From Homoserinibacter sp. GY 40078 (lineage in GTDB: Bacteria; Actinomycetota; Actinomycetes; Actinomycetales; Microbacteriaceae), in assembly GCF_008017545.1 (NCBI RefSeq), contig NZ_VRTZ01000001.1:1205741-1269740 (forward strand): DNA of 64,000 nt, written 5' to 3'. Made by a program: the position numbers and the translations under genes. Shown one piece after another: positions 1 through 8,933 of the stretch (the stretch's first letter is position 1; each line of letters begins with the position of its first letter). A model generated the notes under the pieces. That model did no database searches. It was given only the letters and a program-made list of their open reading frames with translations, and had not been told where the DNA came from.

Positions 1-108
1 GGCCGCGTCGCGCACGGCGGCGAGGTCGTCGGCCCAACCTCCACCGACGCCCGACTCGTCCGCGCGCTCCCGCCCGAACAGCGGAAGATCGCGCCACATC
101 TCGCTCAT
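1..108 (-). CDS. N-terminal fragment of a minus-strand gene cut by the window edge
   Basis: On the minus strand an ATG at 108 opens 36 codons that run off the left edge without a stop. The N-terminus reads MSEMWRDLPLFG and continues with a Gly/Asp-rich stretch; there is too little to name a family. It is divergent from the LacI-type regulator at 227, and the perfect palindrome at 140-156 lies between the two genes. The fragment is therefore probably the first gene of a unit controlled by that regulator. The reading frame is open and codon use is GC-rich, but a chance open frame cannot be excluded at this length. Confidence 0.5.
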   Translation of the reverse strand, partial: MSEMWRDLPLFGRERADESGVGGGWADDLAAVRDAA

Positions 109-139
109 GGTGCGGCCAGCATAGACCGGAGCCAGGCAG

Positions 140-156
140 AATGTGACTGTCACATT
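140..156. promoter_or_regulatory. Perfect palindromic operator, AATGTGAC-T-GTCACATT
   Basis: This is a 17-bp perfect inverted repeat with 8-bp arms around a central T. It lies between the divergent gene fragment ending at 108 and the LacI-family regulator at 227. The right arm GTCACATT recurs exactly in both tandem repeats before the aldolase-transporter operon (1309-1335). It is most simply the binding site of the adjacent LacI-type regulator, giving autoregulation and divergent control (inference). Confidence 0.7.
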
Positions 157-226
157 TCCCGCGCGCTGTGCCATCATGGCCGGACGGCACTCGCCGCCCA
201 GTGCCCTCATCGCCCGAGAGGTTCAC

Positions 227-1237
227 GTGTCACCCGATCCGTCGGCATCCGGTCGCCCGCCGAGCATCCGGGACGTCGCGCGCGTGGCAGGCGTCTCGCA
301 CCAGACGGTCTCGCGCGTACTCAACAAGCATCCGTCGATCCGCGACACCACCCGCCAGCGGGTTCTCGATGTGATGGCCGAGTTGCAGTACGAGCCCAAC
401 CGCGCGGCTCGTGCCCTCGCCTCGAGTCGCTCGCGCACGATCGGCATCCTCTCGGCCATGAGCACCGATTACGGACCGGCGTCGATCATGACCTCGGTCG
501 AGTCGGCCGCCCGCGCGAACGGCTACTGGGTGAGCATCGCCAACCTCGACCCGGGGGTCGAGGGGTCGATCGTCGACGCGCTCGCACAACTGCGCGCCCA
601 GGCGGTCGAAGGCATCGTGGTCATCGCTCCGCAGGTACGCGTCTTCGAGGCGCTCGCCCAGCTGCCGCTCGATGTCCCGTACGTGACTCTGCAGTCGACG
701 AGCGACGACGGCCACGCAATGTTCTTCGACCAGTACGCGGGCGCGCGGCTCGCCACCCGGCATCTGCTCGAGCTCGGCCACCGCGCCATCTATCACCTCT
801 CGGGCCCGCAGGACTGGATCGAGGCGGATGCGCGCATGCAGGGCTTCCTCGACGAGATGAACGCGTGGGATGCGCCCACGACGGCGCCGATCCTCGGCGA
901 CTGGAGCGCCGACTTCGGCTACTTCGCCGGACGCGAGCTGCTGCGGGTGCGCGACTTCACGGCCGTGTTCGCGTCGAACGACCAGATGGCGCTGGGGCTT
1001 CTGCACGCGTTCCGCGACGGGGGAGTGGATGTGCCCCGAGACGTGAGCGTGATCGGCTTCGACGATATCCCCGAGGCTGCCCATTTCTGGCCGCCGCTCA
1101 CCACCGTCCGACAGGATTTTCCGGAGCTCGGGCGACGCGCGGTGGCCTTCCTGCTGGGGGAGTTCGATGCCCAGGACTCGCACACGATCCCGCCGCAGCT
1201 GATGATCCGCTCCTCCACGGCGGTTCTCGAGCGCTGA
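227..1237 (+). CDS. LacI-family transcriptional regulator
   Basis: DNA-binding sugar-responsive repressor of about 336 residues. The N-terminal helix-turn-helix reads SIRDVARVAGVSHQTVSRVLN (helix 2 has the classic HQTVSRVLN), and a periplasmic-binding-protein-like effector domain of normal family length follows. I choose GTG 227 because a GAGAGG ribosome-binding site sits 5 bases before it and the HTH begins about 14 residues later. An upstream in-frame ATG at 143 would fall inside the operator palindrome. It is followed, 120 bases on, by the class II aldolase and CUT2 transporter operon, whose promoter carries the same half-sites, so it very likely controls that operon. The effector is unknown, probably a monosaccharide or its phosphate. 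Confidence 0.92.
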   Translation: MSPDPSASGRPPSIRDVARVAGVSHQTVSRVLNKHPSIRDTTRQRVLDVMAELQYEPNRAARALASSRSRTIGILSAMSTDYGPASIMTSVESAARANGYWVSIANLDPGVEGSIVDALAQLRAQAVEGIVVIAPQVRVFEALAQLPLDVPYVTLQSTSDDGHAMFFDQYAGARLATRHLLELGHRAIYHLSGPQDWIEADARMQGFLDEMNAWDAPTTAPILGDWSADFGYFAGRELLRVRDFTAVFASNDQMALGLLHAFRDGGVDVPRDVSVIGFDDIPEAAHFWPPLTTVRQDFPELGRRAVAFLLGEFDAQDSHTIPPQLMIRSSTAVLER

Positions 1238-1269
1238 TCGGGCGTTACCGTCCCGAGACATTCACCGAC

Positions 1270-1300
1270 TTGACACGGTGCGCTGCCATGCGGTTAGAGT
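1270..1300 (+). promoter_or_regulatory. Promoter of the aldolase-CUT2 transporter operon
   Basis: A perfect -35 hexamer TTGACA (1270-1275) is followed after 19 bases by TAGAGT (1295-1300), or after 18 bases by TTAGAG. The tandem operator repeats start 9 bases downstream of the -10, so bound repressor would sit over the transcription start. Confidence 0.6.
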
Positions 1301-1306
1301 GCTCGA

Positions 1307-1335
1307 TGTTACCGGTCACATTTACCGGTCACATT
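1307..1335. promoter_or_regulatory. Tandem operator repeats, 2 x TTACCGGTCACATT
   Basis: Two exact copies of TTACCGGTCACATT start 13 bases apart (1309-1322 and 1322-1335) and share one base. Each is a near-palindrome centred on ACCGGT (TGTTACCGGTCACA; TTTACCGGTCACA). The GTCACATT half matches the arms of the palindrome at 140-156. The position just downstream of a good -10 fits a LacI-type repressor site. Confidence 0.65.
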
Positions 1336-1360
1336 TCGGACGATGAGGTCGGGAGGCCAG

Positions 1361-2194
1361 GTGAACCGCTTCGAGCCACGCGTCGAAGTGGCCGTGGCGC
1401 GCACCCGCGCCGAGGTCGCCCGACTGCATAAGATGCTCGTGCGCGGGGGGCTCGTCAGCTGGACGAGCGGCGTGCTCTCGGCCCGTGTCCCCGACTCCGA
1501 ACTCTTCGTCATCAAGCCCGGCGGCCTCGACCACAACGAGCTGAGCCCCGAGAAGATGGTGCTCGTCGACCTCGACGGCCGGGTCGTCACAGGCACCCCC
1601 GGATCCGAGCTGCCGCCGTCGCGCGGGGTTGCCGTGCACGCGCACCTCTACCGCTCGTCCGATCGGATCGGCGCGGTCGTGCACACGCACTCGCCGTATG
1701 CGACCGCCTTCGCGCTCCGCGGCGAGCCCGTGCCGTGCATCTCCACGGGAGTCGCCGACGAGTTCGGCGGAGATGTGCCCGTCGTGGCATACGTCGGCCC
1801 GGACGACCGGGTGGGCGACGCGATCGCCCGCACGCTGACCGCATCCGAGGCGACCGCCGTGCTCGTCGAACGGCACGGCCCGTACACGGTCGGAGCGGAT
1901 GCGCGCTCGGCCGTACGCGCCGCGGTCCTGCTCGAGGAAGCCGCCCGCGCCGTGCAGCTCGCCCGCGCCGGTCTTCCCGAGGGATCCGCGCTCACGGCGC
2001 TCGAGCCCGACGAGATCCACGCGATCCGCGAGCGCCGTCTGCGCGCTGATGCTGAGCGCGCCGCCGAGTCCGCCGCGGCGGACTCCTATCCGACCTCCCG
2101 ACCGGGCGCCGCCCGGCCGAGCGGCGGGACCGGGTCACGGACGACCCCGATCCCGAGCACTGTCCCCGACAACGACGTCCGCACCACACAGTGA
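1361..2194 (+). CDS. Class II aldolase/adducin-family protein
   Basis: Cytoplasmic protein of the class II (zinc) aldolase fold, whose members include L-fuculose-phosphate aldolase, L-ribulose-5-phosphate 4-epimerase and 4-phosphoerythronate/tetronate-processing enzymes. The zinc-binding histidines are visible at about H93 (AVHAHLY), H108/H110 ([10 protein letters not shown]) and H172 (ERHGPYTVG). GTG 1361 is preferred over ATG 1343 because GGGAGG lies 4 bases before it. Two oddities stand out. The residue aligned with the catalytic acid Glu/Asp of FucA/AraD (in SSE/SSD) is Gly89 (PPSRG). About 50 C-terminal residues are Pro/Ser/Thr-rich and look disordered. It is the first gene of the operon with the CUT2 transporter, 11 bases before the binding protein, so it probably acts on a product of the imported sugar. 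The substrate is unknown. Confidence 0.85.
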   Translation: MNRFEPRVEVAVARTRAEVARLHKMLVRGGLVSWTSGVLSARVPDSELFVIKPGGLDHNELSPEKMVLVDLDGRVVTGTPGSELPPSRGVAVHAHLYRSSDRIGAVVHTHSPYATAFALRGEPVPCISTGVADEFGGDVPVVAYVGPDDRVGDAIARTLTASEATAVLVERHGPYTVGADARSAVRAAVLLEEAARAVQLARAGLPEGSALTALEPDEIHAIRERRLRADAERAAESAAADSYPTSRPGAARPSGGTGSRTTPIPSTVPDNDVRTTQ

Positions 2195-2205
2195 AAGGAA
2201 TCCCC

Positions 2206-3324
2206 GTGAAGACGAAGAAGTTCGTGCTCGCCACGGTCGCGGCGGGCTCGATGCTCGCGCTCGCCGCCTGCGCCCCGAGCAGCGACAGCGGCTCAGGCGG
2301 AGGCGATGGCGGCCTCATCGGCGTCGCCATGCCCACGAAGAGCTCGGAGCGCTGGATCCAGGACGGCAACGCCGTCAAGGCCGCGCTCGAAGAGCAGGGC
2401 TACTCGGTCGACCTCCAGTACGCAGAGGACGACATCCCCACCCAGGTCTCGCAGATCGAGAACATGATCACGAAGGGCGCCGAGGCGCTCATCATCGCCT
2501 CGATTGACGGCACCACCCTCTCCGAGGTGCTCCAGACGGCCGCCGACAGCGACATCCCGGTGATCGCCTACGACCGCCTCATCAAGGGCTCCGAGAACGT
2601 GGACTACTACGCCACGTTCGACAACTTCCTCGTCGGCCAGCAGCAGGCGTGGACGGTGCTCAACGGCCTCGGCCTCACCGACCTCGAGGGCAACGCTCTC
2701 GACGGCGCGCCCGAGGGTCCGTTCAACATCGAGCTGTTCGCCGGCTCGCTCGACGACAACAACGCCTTCTTCTTCTGGGATGGCGCGATGGACGTCCTGC
2801 AGCCGCTCATCGACGACGGCACGCTCGTCGTGAAGTCGGGTCAGACCGAGATCGAGCAGGCCGCGACGCTGCGCTGGGACGGCGAGACCGCCCAGAGCCG
2901 CATGGAGGACCTCCTCACCGCGAACTACTCGGACGGCTCGAAGGTCGACGCGGTGCTGTCGCCCTACGACGGCATCTCGCGCGGCATCATCTCGGCTCTC
3001 ACCGACGCCGGCTACACGGTCGGCGACGAGTGGCCGATCATCTCCGGCCAGGACGCCGAGGTCGACTCGGTCAAGGCGATCCTCTCGGGCGAGCAGTACG
3101 CGACGATCTTCAAGGACACGCGTGAGCTCGCGAAGGTGGCCGCCGGTATGGCCGTCGCGATCCTGAACGGCGAGGAGCCGGAGGTGAACGACACTGAGAC
3201 GTACGACAACGACGTCAAGGTCGTGCCCTCGTACCTGCTCGCGCCGGTGCCGGTCGTGAAGGACAACGTGGAGTCGGCGCTCGTCGACACCGGCTACTGG
3301 ACGGCCGAGGAGCTCGGCCTCTAA
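2206..3324 (+). CDS. CUT2 ABC transporter sugar-binding lipoprotein (ChvE/XylF-like)
   Basis: Extracytoplasmic substrate-binding lipoprotein of about 372 residues. GTG 2206 has GAAAGGA 6 bases upstream. The signal peptide starts VKTKKF, has a hydrophobic core, and ends in the lipobox LALAAC, giving a lipid-anchored cysteine near residue 20. The mature part is a type I periplasmic-binding fold ([33 protein letters not shown]), as in multiple-monosaccharide binding proteins of the ChvE family. It is followed by an ATPase and permease of matching type. Members of this group bind aldoses such as xylose, arabinose, galactose or D-apiose; the ligand here cannot be read from sequence. Confidence 0.93.
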   Translation: MKTKKFVLATVAAGSMLALAACAPSSDSGSGGGDGGLIGVAMPTKSSERWIQDGNAVKAALEEQGYSVDLQYAEDDIPTQVSQIENMITKGAEALIIASIDGTTLSEVLQTAADSDIPVIAYDRLIKGSENVDYYATFDNFLVGQQQAWTVLNGLGLTDLEGNALDGAPEGPFNIELFAGSLDDNNAFFFWDGAMDVLQPLIDDGTLVVKSGQTEIEQAATLRWDGETAQSRMEDLLTANYSDGSKVDAVLSPYDGISRGIISALTDAGYTVGDEWPIISGQDAEVDSVKAILSGEQYATIFKDTRELAKVAAGMAVAILNGEEPEVNDTETYDNDVKVVPSYLLAPVPVVKDNVESALVDTGYWTAEELGL

Positions 3325-3351
3325 ACAGCGGGGTATTCAACACACCCACGG

Positions 3352-3383
3352 TGGTGGGGGAGGATGGCATTCCTCCCCCACCA
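3352..3383 (+). terminator. Intra-operon hairpin after the binding-protein gene
   Basis: A perfect 13-bp inverted repeat (TGGTGGGGGAGGA, 3352-3364, against TCCTCCCCCACCA, 3371-3383) encloses a 6-base loop. No T-run follows. Placed between the binding-protein and ATPase genes, it probably protects the upstream mRNA or partly terminates, so that binding protein is made in excess over the membrane parts. Confidence 0.75.
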
Positions 3384-3413
3384 TCTCCGGAATCAATGAG
3401 GAAGTCGGCGATC

Positions 3414-4940
3414 GTGACGAACAACATCCTGGAGATGCGCGGCATCACCAAGACCTTCCCGGGCGTGAAGGCGCTCTCGGACGTGACCATCGAGGTGGCT
3501 CGCGGCGAGGTCCACGCCATCTGCGGCGAAAACGGCGCCGGCAAATCGACGCTCATGAAGGTGCTGTCGGGTGTGTACCCGCACGGCACCTACGACGGCG
3601 ACATCGTCTTCGAGAACGAGACGGTCGCGTTCCGCGACATCTCCGACTCGGAGGAGAAGGGCATCGTCATCATCCACCAGGAGCTGGCGCTCAGCCCCTA
3701 CCTCTCGATCGCCGAGAACATCTTCCTCAACAACGAGCAGACCAGCCGCGGTCTCATCGACTGGAACAAGACCAACCACGAGGCGCAGAAGCTGCTCGCG
3801 CGGGTCGGTCTGCGCGACAACCCGACGACGCCGATCCGTCAGCTCGGCGTCGGCAAGCAGCAGCTCGTCGAGATCGCGAAGGCGCTCTCGAAGCGCGTGA
3901 AGCTGCTGATCCTCGACGAGCCCACGGCCGCGCTCAACGACGAGGATTCCGACCACCTGCTGAACCTGATCCTGCACCTGAAGGAGCAGGGGATCACGTC
4001 GATCATCATCAGCCACAAGCTCAACGAGATCAAGAAGATCGCCGACTCGGTGACGGTCATCCGCGACGGTCAGACCATCGAGACCATGCCGCGCCAGGCC
4101 GTCACCGAGGAGCGCATCATCAAGGACATGGTCGGCCGCGATCTCGAGCATCGCTACCCCGACCACACCCCGCACATCGGCGAGGAGCTGCTGCGCGTGG
4201 AGCACTGGACCGCCCACCACCCGCAGGACACGAGCCGCGTCGTCGTGGACGACGTGTCGATCACCGTCCGTGCGGGCGAGATCGTGGGCATCGCGGGCCT
4301 TATGGGTGCCGGCCGCACGGAGTTCGCGATGAGCCTCTTCGGGCACTCCTACGGATCGCGGATCTCGGGGAAGGTGTTCCTGCGCGGCAAGGAGATCAAG
4401 ACGCGCACCGTGGCGGAGGCGATCCAGAACGGCATCGCCTACGCGACCGAGGATCGCAAGACCTACGGCCTGAACCTCATCGAGGACATCAAGCGGAACA
4501 TCTCGATGGCCTCCCTCGGGAAGCTCGAGCGTGCCGGGCTCGTGCACGACAACGAGGAGTACAAGGTCGCCGAGGGCTTCCGCCGCTCGATGAACATCAA
4601 GGCGCCGAACGTGCTCGTGAAGACGGGCAAGCTCTCGGGCGGCAACCAGCAGAAGGTCGTGCTGTCGAAGTGGATCTACTCCGACCCCGACGTGCTGATC
4701 CTCGATGAGCCCACCCGCGGCATCGACGTGGGCGCCAAGTACGAGATCTACACGATCATCAACCGGCTCGCCGCCGAGGGGAAGGGCGTCATCGTCATCT
4801 CCTCCGAGCTGCCCGAACTGCTCGGCATCTCGGATCGCGTCTACGCGATCTCGGAGGGGCGCATCACCGGTGAGTTGCCGATCGAGGAGGCCACACCGGA
4901 ATCGGTGCTGACCCTCATGACCATGGAACGTTCCCGCTGA
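3414..4940 (+). CDS. mmsA: CUT2 sugar ABC transporter ATP-binding protein (MmsA/GguA type)
   Basis: Cytoplasmic ATPase of about 508 residues with two fused nucleotide-binding domains, as usual for CUT2 importers. Domain 1 has Walker [10 protein letters not shown] (about residues 38-46), Walker [12 protein letters not shown] and a weak signature (LGVGKQQ). Domain 2 has a degenerate Walker A ([13 protein letters not shown]), signature LSGGNQQKV and Walker [18 protein letters not shown] 3414 is chosen for the GAGGAAG about 10 bases upstream; ATG 3396 is an alternative. It works with the binding protein before it and the permease after it. Confidence 0.93.
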   Translation: MTNNILEMRGITKTFPGVKALSDVTIEVARGEVHAICGENGAGKSTLMKVLSGVYPHGTYDGDIVFENETVAFRDISDSEEKGIVIIHQELALSPYLSIAENIFLNNEQTSRGLIDWNKTNHEAQKLLARVGLRDNPTTPIRQLGVGKQQLVEIAKALSKRVKLLILDEPTAALNDEDSDHLLNLILHLKEQGITSIIISHKLNEIKKIADSVTVIRDGQTIETMPRQAVTEERIIKDMVGRDLEHRYPDHTPHIGEELLRVEHWTAHHPQDTSRVVVDDVSITVRAGEIVGIAGLMGAGRTEFAMSLFGHSYGSRISGKVFLRGKEIKTRTVAEAIQNGIAYATEDRKTYGLNLIEDIKRNISMASLGKLERAGLVHDNEEYKVAEGFRRSMNIKAPNVLVKTGKLSGGNQQKVVLSKWIYSDPDVLILDEPTRGIDVGAKYEIYTIINRLAAEGKGVIVISSELPELLGISDRVYAISEGRITGELPIEEATPESVLTLMTMERSR

Positions 4941-4966
4941 CGCGCGGAAGAGGAGAAGGAACCGCA

Positions 4967-6208
4967 ATGTCGAACCCCACTACCCCGACCCCGACGGAGT
5001 CGCAGGCGGTCGGCGGGAGCATCAACCCGCCCGAGAACAAGTTCACCTCGTGGCTGACCCACGTGCTGTCCGACCTCGGTAAGAACGGCATCTTCATCGC
5101 GCTCGTCGCGGTGGTCGTGCTGTTCTCGATCCTGACGAACGGCATCCTGCTGCGCCCGCAGAACATCTCGAACCTGATCGTGCAGAACGGGTACATCCTC
5201 GTGCTCGCGATCGGCATGGTGATGGTCATCATCGCGGGCCACATCGACCTGTCGGTCGGATCGGTCGCCGCGTTCGTCGGCGCCTGCTCGGGCGTCTTCG
5301 CCGTGCACTGGGGGCTTCCCTGGTGGCTGTCGATCATCCTGTCGCTCGCGATCGGCGCGCTCGTCGGCATCTGGCAGGGGTTCTGGATCGCGTACGTCGG
5401 CATCCCAGCGTTCATCGTGACGCTCGCCGGCATGCTCATCTTCCGCGGGCTCGCGCTCGTGGTGCTCGGTAACCAGAACATCGGATCGTTCCCGACCGAA
5501 TACCGTGCGCTCGGTAACGGCTTCCTCACCGACGTGTTCGGTGAGTTCGAGCTCGACCCGCTGACGCTCGGCGTCGGTGCGCTCGCGATCCTCGCGATCG
5601 TCGTGCAGCAGGTGCGATCGCGTCGCGGACGCATCAAGTACGGCCAGGAGGTCGAGCCGCTCGCCTGGTTCATCGCGAAGCTCGTGCTCATCGCCGCCGG
5701 TATCTCGTTCTTCGCCTACGCCCTCGCCTCGTACAAGGGCATCCCGGTGACGCTCATCGTGCTGGCCGCGCTCGTGCTGATCTACGGCATCGTCATGAAC
5801 CGCTCGGTGTTCGGCCGCCACATCTACGCGATCGGCGGTAACCGTCACGCGGCTGAGCTCTCGGGCATCAAGACCCGCCGCGTGGACTTCCTGCTGTTCG
5901 TGAACATGGGGCTGCTCGCGGCGCTCGCGGGCCTCATCTTCACCGCGCGCCTGAACCTCGCGGGGCCGAAGGCGGGCGACGGATTCGAGCTCGAGGCGAT
6001 CTCGGCCGCGTTCATCGGCGGCGCGGCGGTGCAGGGTGGCGTCGGCACGATCGGCGGCGCGATCATCGGTGGTCTCATCATCGGCGTGCTCAACAACGGC
6101 ATGTCGATCATGGGCATCGGCATCGAGTGGCAGCAGGCCGTGAAGGGCCTCGTGCTGCTGCTCGCGGTCGCCTTCGACGTCTACAACAAGCGCCGCTCGG
6201 GGCGCTGA
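4967..6208 (+). CDS. mmsB: CUT2 sugar ABC transporter permease (MmsB/GguB type)
   Basis: Integral membrane permease of 413 residues with many hydrophobic segments. The family motif (AGHIDLSVGSVAAFVG) lies around residues 84-99 and YAIGGNRHAAELSGI is in the cytoplasmic coupling region. The start is backed by GAGGAGAAGGAACC just upstream and lies 26 bases after the ATPase stop. A GguB-like feature is the long internal insert with a charged cytoplasmic stretch (QQVRSRRGRIKYG). It forms the channel of the importer encoded at 2206-6208. Confidence 0.93.
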   Translation: MSNPTTPTPTESQAVGGSINPPENKFTSWLTHVLSDLGKNGIFIALVAVVVLFSILTNGILLRPQNISNLIVQNGYILVLAIGMVMVIIAGHIDLSVGSVAAFVGACSGVFAVHWGLPWWLSIILSLAIGALVGIWQGFWIAYVGIPAFIVTLAGMLIFRGLALVVLGNQNIGSFPTEYRALGNGFLTDVFGEFELDPLTLGVGALAILAIVVQQVRSRRGRIKYGQEVEPLAWFIAKLVLIAAGISFFAYALASYKGIPVTLIVLAALVLIYGIVMNRSVFGRHIYAIGGNRHAAELSGIKTRRVDFLLFVNMGLLAALAGLIFTARLNLAGPKAGDGFELEAISAAFIGGAAVQGGVGTIGGAIIGGLIIGVLNNGMSIMGIGIEWQQAVKGLVLLLAVAFDVYNKRRSGR

Positions 6209-6221
6209 GCATCGCGGCGGG

Positions 6222-6959
6222 CTAGGCCTGCTGCACGTTGGCGAGCCGCCGCCCGGCCGTGAGCATGTGAGATGCCATGGCCGAGGCGGCGGCGTCGCCG
6301 TCTCCCGCGGCGATCGCGTCGCGTACGGCGGTGTGCTCGGCGAGCGCGGCGCGCGCGTGGTCGACATCCTCGACGGCGCGGTCGACCCACACGCGCAGCA
6401 GCGAGCGGATGATCTGAAGCAGGTCGAGCAGAACGCTGTTGCCGGTGGCTCGCGCGAGTACAAGATGGAACTGCAGGTCGGCTTCGACGAAGGCGGGCAG
6501 GTCGTCGAGGGTCTCGGCCATCCGCTGGAGGTGCGTGTCGAGCTCGGCAGCCGAGTCGGCGTCCATGCGCTCGGCGGCGAGCCGTGCGGCGTAGATCTCG
6601 AGCGCGCCGCGCACCTCGATGAGCTCGGTGGTGGACCGCTGCCCGATCAGGATGCCCCAGCTGAGACTCTGGGGGAGCAGTTCGCTGGTCGATGAGCGCA
6701 GGTAGGTGCCTGAGCCGGGGCGCACGTCGACGACGCCGAGCACCTCGAGCGCGGCGAGGGCCTCGCGTACGGCGGATCGGCCGACGTCGAGGCTCGCGGC
6801 GAGCTGCCGCTCGGGGGGCAGCCGGGTGCCGGGGGCGATGGATCCGCTCGTGAACAGTTCGAGCAGGCGCGTGGCGACGGCGGACACGGGGGAGCCGGAC
6901 GGCAGGCGGTCGAGCGCGGCCGAGATGGCCATCGATTCGTCCTGGGGATACGCCGGCAT
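6222..6959 (-). CDS. GntR-family (FadR/FCD subfamily) transcriptional regulator
   Basis: Regulator of 245 residues: an N-terminal winged HTH (PERQLAASLDVGRSAVREALAALEVLGVVDVRPGSGTYL) and an all-helical FCD ligand domain (HLVLARATGN typical). The start at 6959 is supported by TAGCGT (minus strand, 6971-6966) only 6 bases before it, suggesting a leaderless transcript; ATG 6932 with AGGA is an alternative. It is divergent from the erythrulose/apionate-type operon. The intergenic region carries a large operator-like inverted repeat overlapping that operon's promoter, so it most likely represses that operon, with a pathway intermediate (acid or sugar phosphate) as inducer. Confidence 0.92.
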   Translation of the reverse strand: MPAYPQDESMAISAALDRLPSGSPVSAVATRLLELFTSGSIAPGTRLPPERQLAASLDVGRSAVREALAALEVLGVVDVRPGSGTYLRSSTSELLPQSLSWGILIGQRSTTELIEVRGALEIYAARLAAERMDADSAAELDTHLQRMAETLDDLPAFVEADLQFHLVLARATGNSVLLDLLQIIRSLLRVWVDRAVEDVDHARAALAEHTAVRDAIAAGDGDAAASAMASHMLTAGRRLANVQQA

Positions 6960-7017
6960 GCGGTAACGCTAGCAACGTTCGAGCTCTCGGCAGGGGGTGG
7001 GAGCGGCGTCTCACGCA

Positions 7018-7056
7018 ATTGGTCAACCGGTTGACAACTGAAACCGGTTGACCAAT
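7018..7056. promoter_or_regulatory. GntR-type double operator in the kinase-operon promoter
   Basis: A perfect 15-bp inverted repeat, ATTGGTCAACCGGTT (7018-7032) and AACCGGTTGACCAAT (7042-7056), has a 9-base spacer. Each arm contains the smaller palindrome AACCGGTT, and GGTCAACCGGTTGAC resembles the TGGTnnACCA sites of FadR-subfamily regulators. It overlaps both promoter hexamers of the downstream operon, the arrangement expected for repression. Confidence 0.78.
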
Positions 7057-7059
7057 ACT
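7031..7059 (+). promoter_or_regulatory. Promoter of the DhaKL-like / isomerase operon
   Basis: TTGACA (7031-7036), a 17-base spacer, then AATACT (7054-7059). Both hexamers lie within the inverted-repeat operator. The first gene starts at 7194, leaving a leader of roughly 130 bases in which I see no clear structure. Confidence 0.7.
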
Positions 7060-7193
7060 GAGTGCCTGTACGCGCCCGCCGCGCGTCGACAGCGCCGTCA
7101 GACACAAGGAGTCGACGTAGACATCACACGCACCCCCCACGGGGTGCCGATGTTCCGCTCACGATCCCACCGTGGACAGAAGAAGAAGGAAGC

Positions 7194-8933
7194 ATGACCC
7201 GCCTGTTCAACGATCCGACGGCGTTCGCCGACGAGCTCATCGCCGGATTCGTCGCCGCGAACCGTGGGCACGTCCGACCCGTGACGGGAGGCGTCGTCCG
7301 TGCGACGCGCAGCGAGCCGGGCACGGTCGCCCTCGTGATCGGGGGTGGATCGGGTCACTACCCGGCCTTCGGCGGCCTGGTGGGACCGGGCATCGCGCAC
7401 GGCGCGGCCATGGGCAATCTGTTCGCCTCGCCCTCCACGCAGCAGGTGCTGAGTGTCGCCCGGGCCGCCGAGCACGGGGGCGGTGTGCTGCTCAGCTACG
7501 GCAACTACGCGGGCGACGTGCTGAACTTCGACGCCGCCGAGGCGCAGCTGAACGCCGACGGCATCCGCACCCGGACCGTCCGGGTCACCGACGACATCTC
7601 CAGCGCCCCCCGCGAGGAGAAGCACAAGCGCCGCGGCATCGCGGGCGACCTCACCGTCTTCAAGGTGGCGGGCGCCGCATCCGAGGCGGGATACGACCTC
7701 GACGAGATGGTGCGCGTCGCGGAGCTCGCCAACGAGCGCACCCGCAGCTTCGGGGTCGCCTTCACCGGGTGCACCCTCCCCGGGGCCGAGGAACCCCTCT
7801 TCACCGTCCCCGAGGGGCGGATGGCCGTCGGCCTCGGCATCCACGGCGAGCCGGGCATCGGCGAAACCGACATCCCCACCGCCGATGGCCTGGCCGAACT
7901 GTTCGTCGAGACGCTGCTGGGTGAGCTGCCCGACGGCATCGACGAGGCGCGCGGCCAGCGTGTCGTACCGATCCTCAACGGACTCGGATCGGTCAAGTAC
8001 GAAGAGCTCTACGTGGTCTACGGGGGCGTCGCCCGGCGCCTCGAGGAAGCGGGCCTCGAGGTGGTCTCGCCCCAGGTCGGCGAATTCTGCACGAGCTTCG
8101 ACATGGCGGGCGCCTCGCTCACCCTCCTCTGGCTGGACGAGGAGCTCGAGGGGCTCTGGAGCGCTGCTGCCGACACCCCCGGCTACCGCACCGGCTCCGT
8201 CGCCCCGCGCGAGCTCGATGACACCGAGGCGCGCTACCAGGCACCCTCGGAGGCCGTGATGGCGCCGGCCTCCGAGGCGTCCCGGGAGTCCGCGGCGCGC
8301 GTCGTCGCCGCCGTGGAGGCGATCGCCACCGTCATCGACGAGAACGTCGAGGAGCTCGGCCGGATCGACGCCGTCGCGGGGGACGGCGACCACGGGATCG
8401 GCATGCAGCGCGGCTCGACCGCCGCGGCGGTCGCCGCCCGAGAGACCCTCGCCGCGGGAGCGGGCGCCGGCACGGTGCTCGTGCGCGCCGCCGACGCGTG
8501 GTCGGACCGCGCGGGCGGCACCTCCGGAGCGTTGTGGGGCGTCGCACTCCGCGCCCTCGGCACCCGTGTCGGCGACGAGGGCGCGCCCGACGTCACCGCG
8601 ATCGCGGAGGGTGTTCGCGCCGCGCTCGACGGCATCCGCACCTTCGGCAAGGCCGAGGTGGGCGACAAGACGATGGTCGACGCCATCGTGCCCTTCGTCG
8701 AGGTCCTCGCCGAGCGCGCCGCCGCCGGGGACCCGCTCGCCGCCGCCTGGGACACCGCCGCCCGAGCCGCCACCGAGGCGGCCGCCGCCACCGCCGACCT
8801 CCTCCCGCGGATGGGTCGGGCCCGTCCGCACGCCGAGCGCAGTCTCGGCACGCCCGATGCGGGCGCCCACTCCTTCGGCCTCGTCGTCACCGCCGTGGCC
8901 GCCGTCATCTCCGGAAAGGACAGCAACCGATGA
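7194..8933 (+). CDS. DhaK-DhaL fused ATP-dependent kinase, probably L-erythrulose kinase-like
   Basis: Cytoplasmic kinase of about 579 residues fusing DhaK (about 1-330) and DhaL (about 380-575) domains, the ATP-dependent dihydroxyacetone-kinase architecture. DhaK has [12 protein letters not shown] and the substrate-binding histidine in [12 protein letters not shown]. DhaL has [29 protein letters not shown] and [20 protein letters not shown], all needed for Mg-ATP binding. ATG 7194 is chosen for the AGAAGGAAGC before it. Characterised relatives next to RpiB- and TIM-like isomerases phosphorylate L- or D-erythrulose rather than dihydroxyacetone. The ATGA overlap with exactly such genes favours L-erythrulose kinase (LerK) activity; plain dihydroxyacetone kinase remains possible. 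Confidence 0.9.
   Translation: MTRLFNDPTAFADELIAGFVAANRGHVRPVTGGVVRATRSEPGTVALVIGGGSGHYPAFGGLVGPGIAHGAAMGNLFASPSTQQVLSVARAAEHGGGVLLSYGNYAGDVLNFDAAEAQLNADGIRTRTVRVTDDISSAPREEKHKRRGIAGDLTVFKVAGAASEAGYDLDEMVRVAELANERTRSFGVAFTGCTLPGAEEPLFTVPEGRMAVGLGIHGEPGIGETDIPTADGLAELFVETLLGELPDGIDEARGQRVVPILNGLGSVKYEELYVVYGGVARRLEEAGLEVVSPQVGEFCTSFDMAGASLTLLWLDEELEGLWSAAADTPGYRTGSVAPRELDDTEARYQAPSEAVMAPASEASRESAARVVAAVEAIATVIDENVEELGRIDAVAGDGDHGIGMQRGSTAAAVAARETLAAGAGAGTVLVRAADAWSDRAGGTSGALWGVALRALGTRVGDEGAPDVTAIAEGVRAALDGIRTFGKAEVGDKTMVDAIVPFVEVLAERAAAGDPLAAAWDTAARAATEAAAATADLLPRMGRARPHAERSLGTPDAGAHSFGLVVTAVAAVISGKDSNR

Noticed and set aside
4841-6463. Very long antisense frames (here and opposite nrdA, pckG, the kinase and other genes)
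   Set aside because: They follow from the third-position GC bias of the real genes, show His/Arg/Asp-rich unnatural composition and carry no domains.
7194-8933. Reading the kinase as ordinary dihydroxyacetone kinase for glycerol use
   Set aside because: No glycerol dehydrogenase or PTS partner is present, and the coupled RpiB-, TIM-, OiaC- and ApnO-like genes fit an erythrulose kinase better; the simple role is kept only as an alternative.
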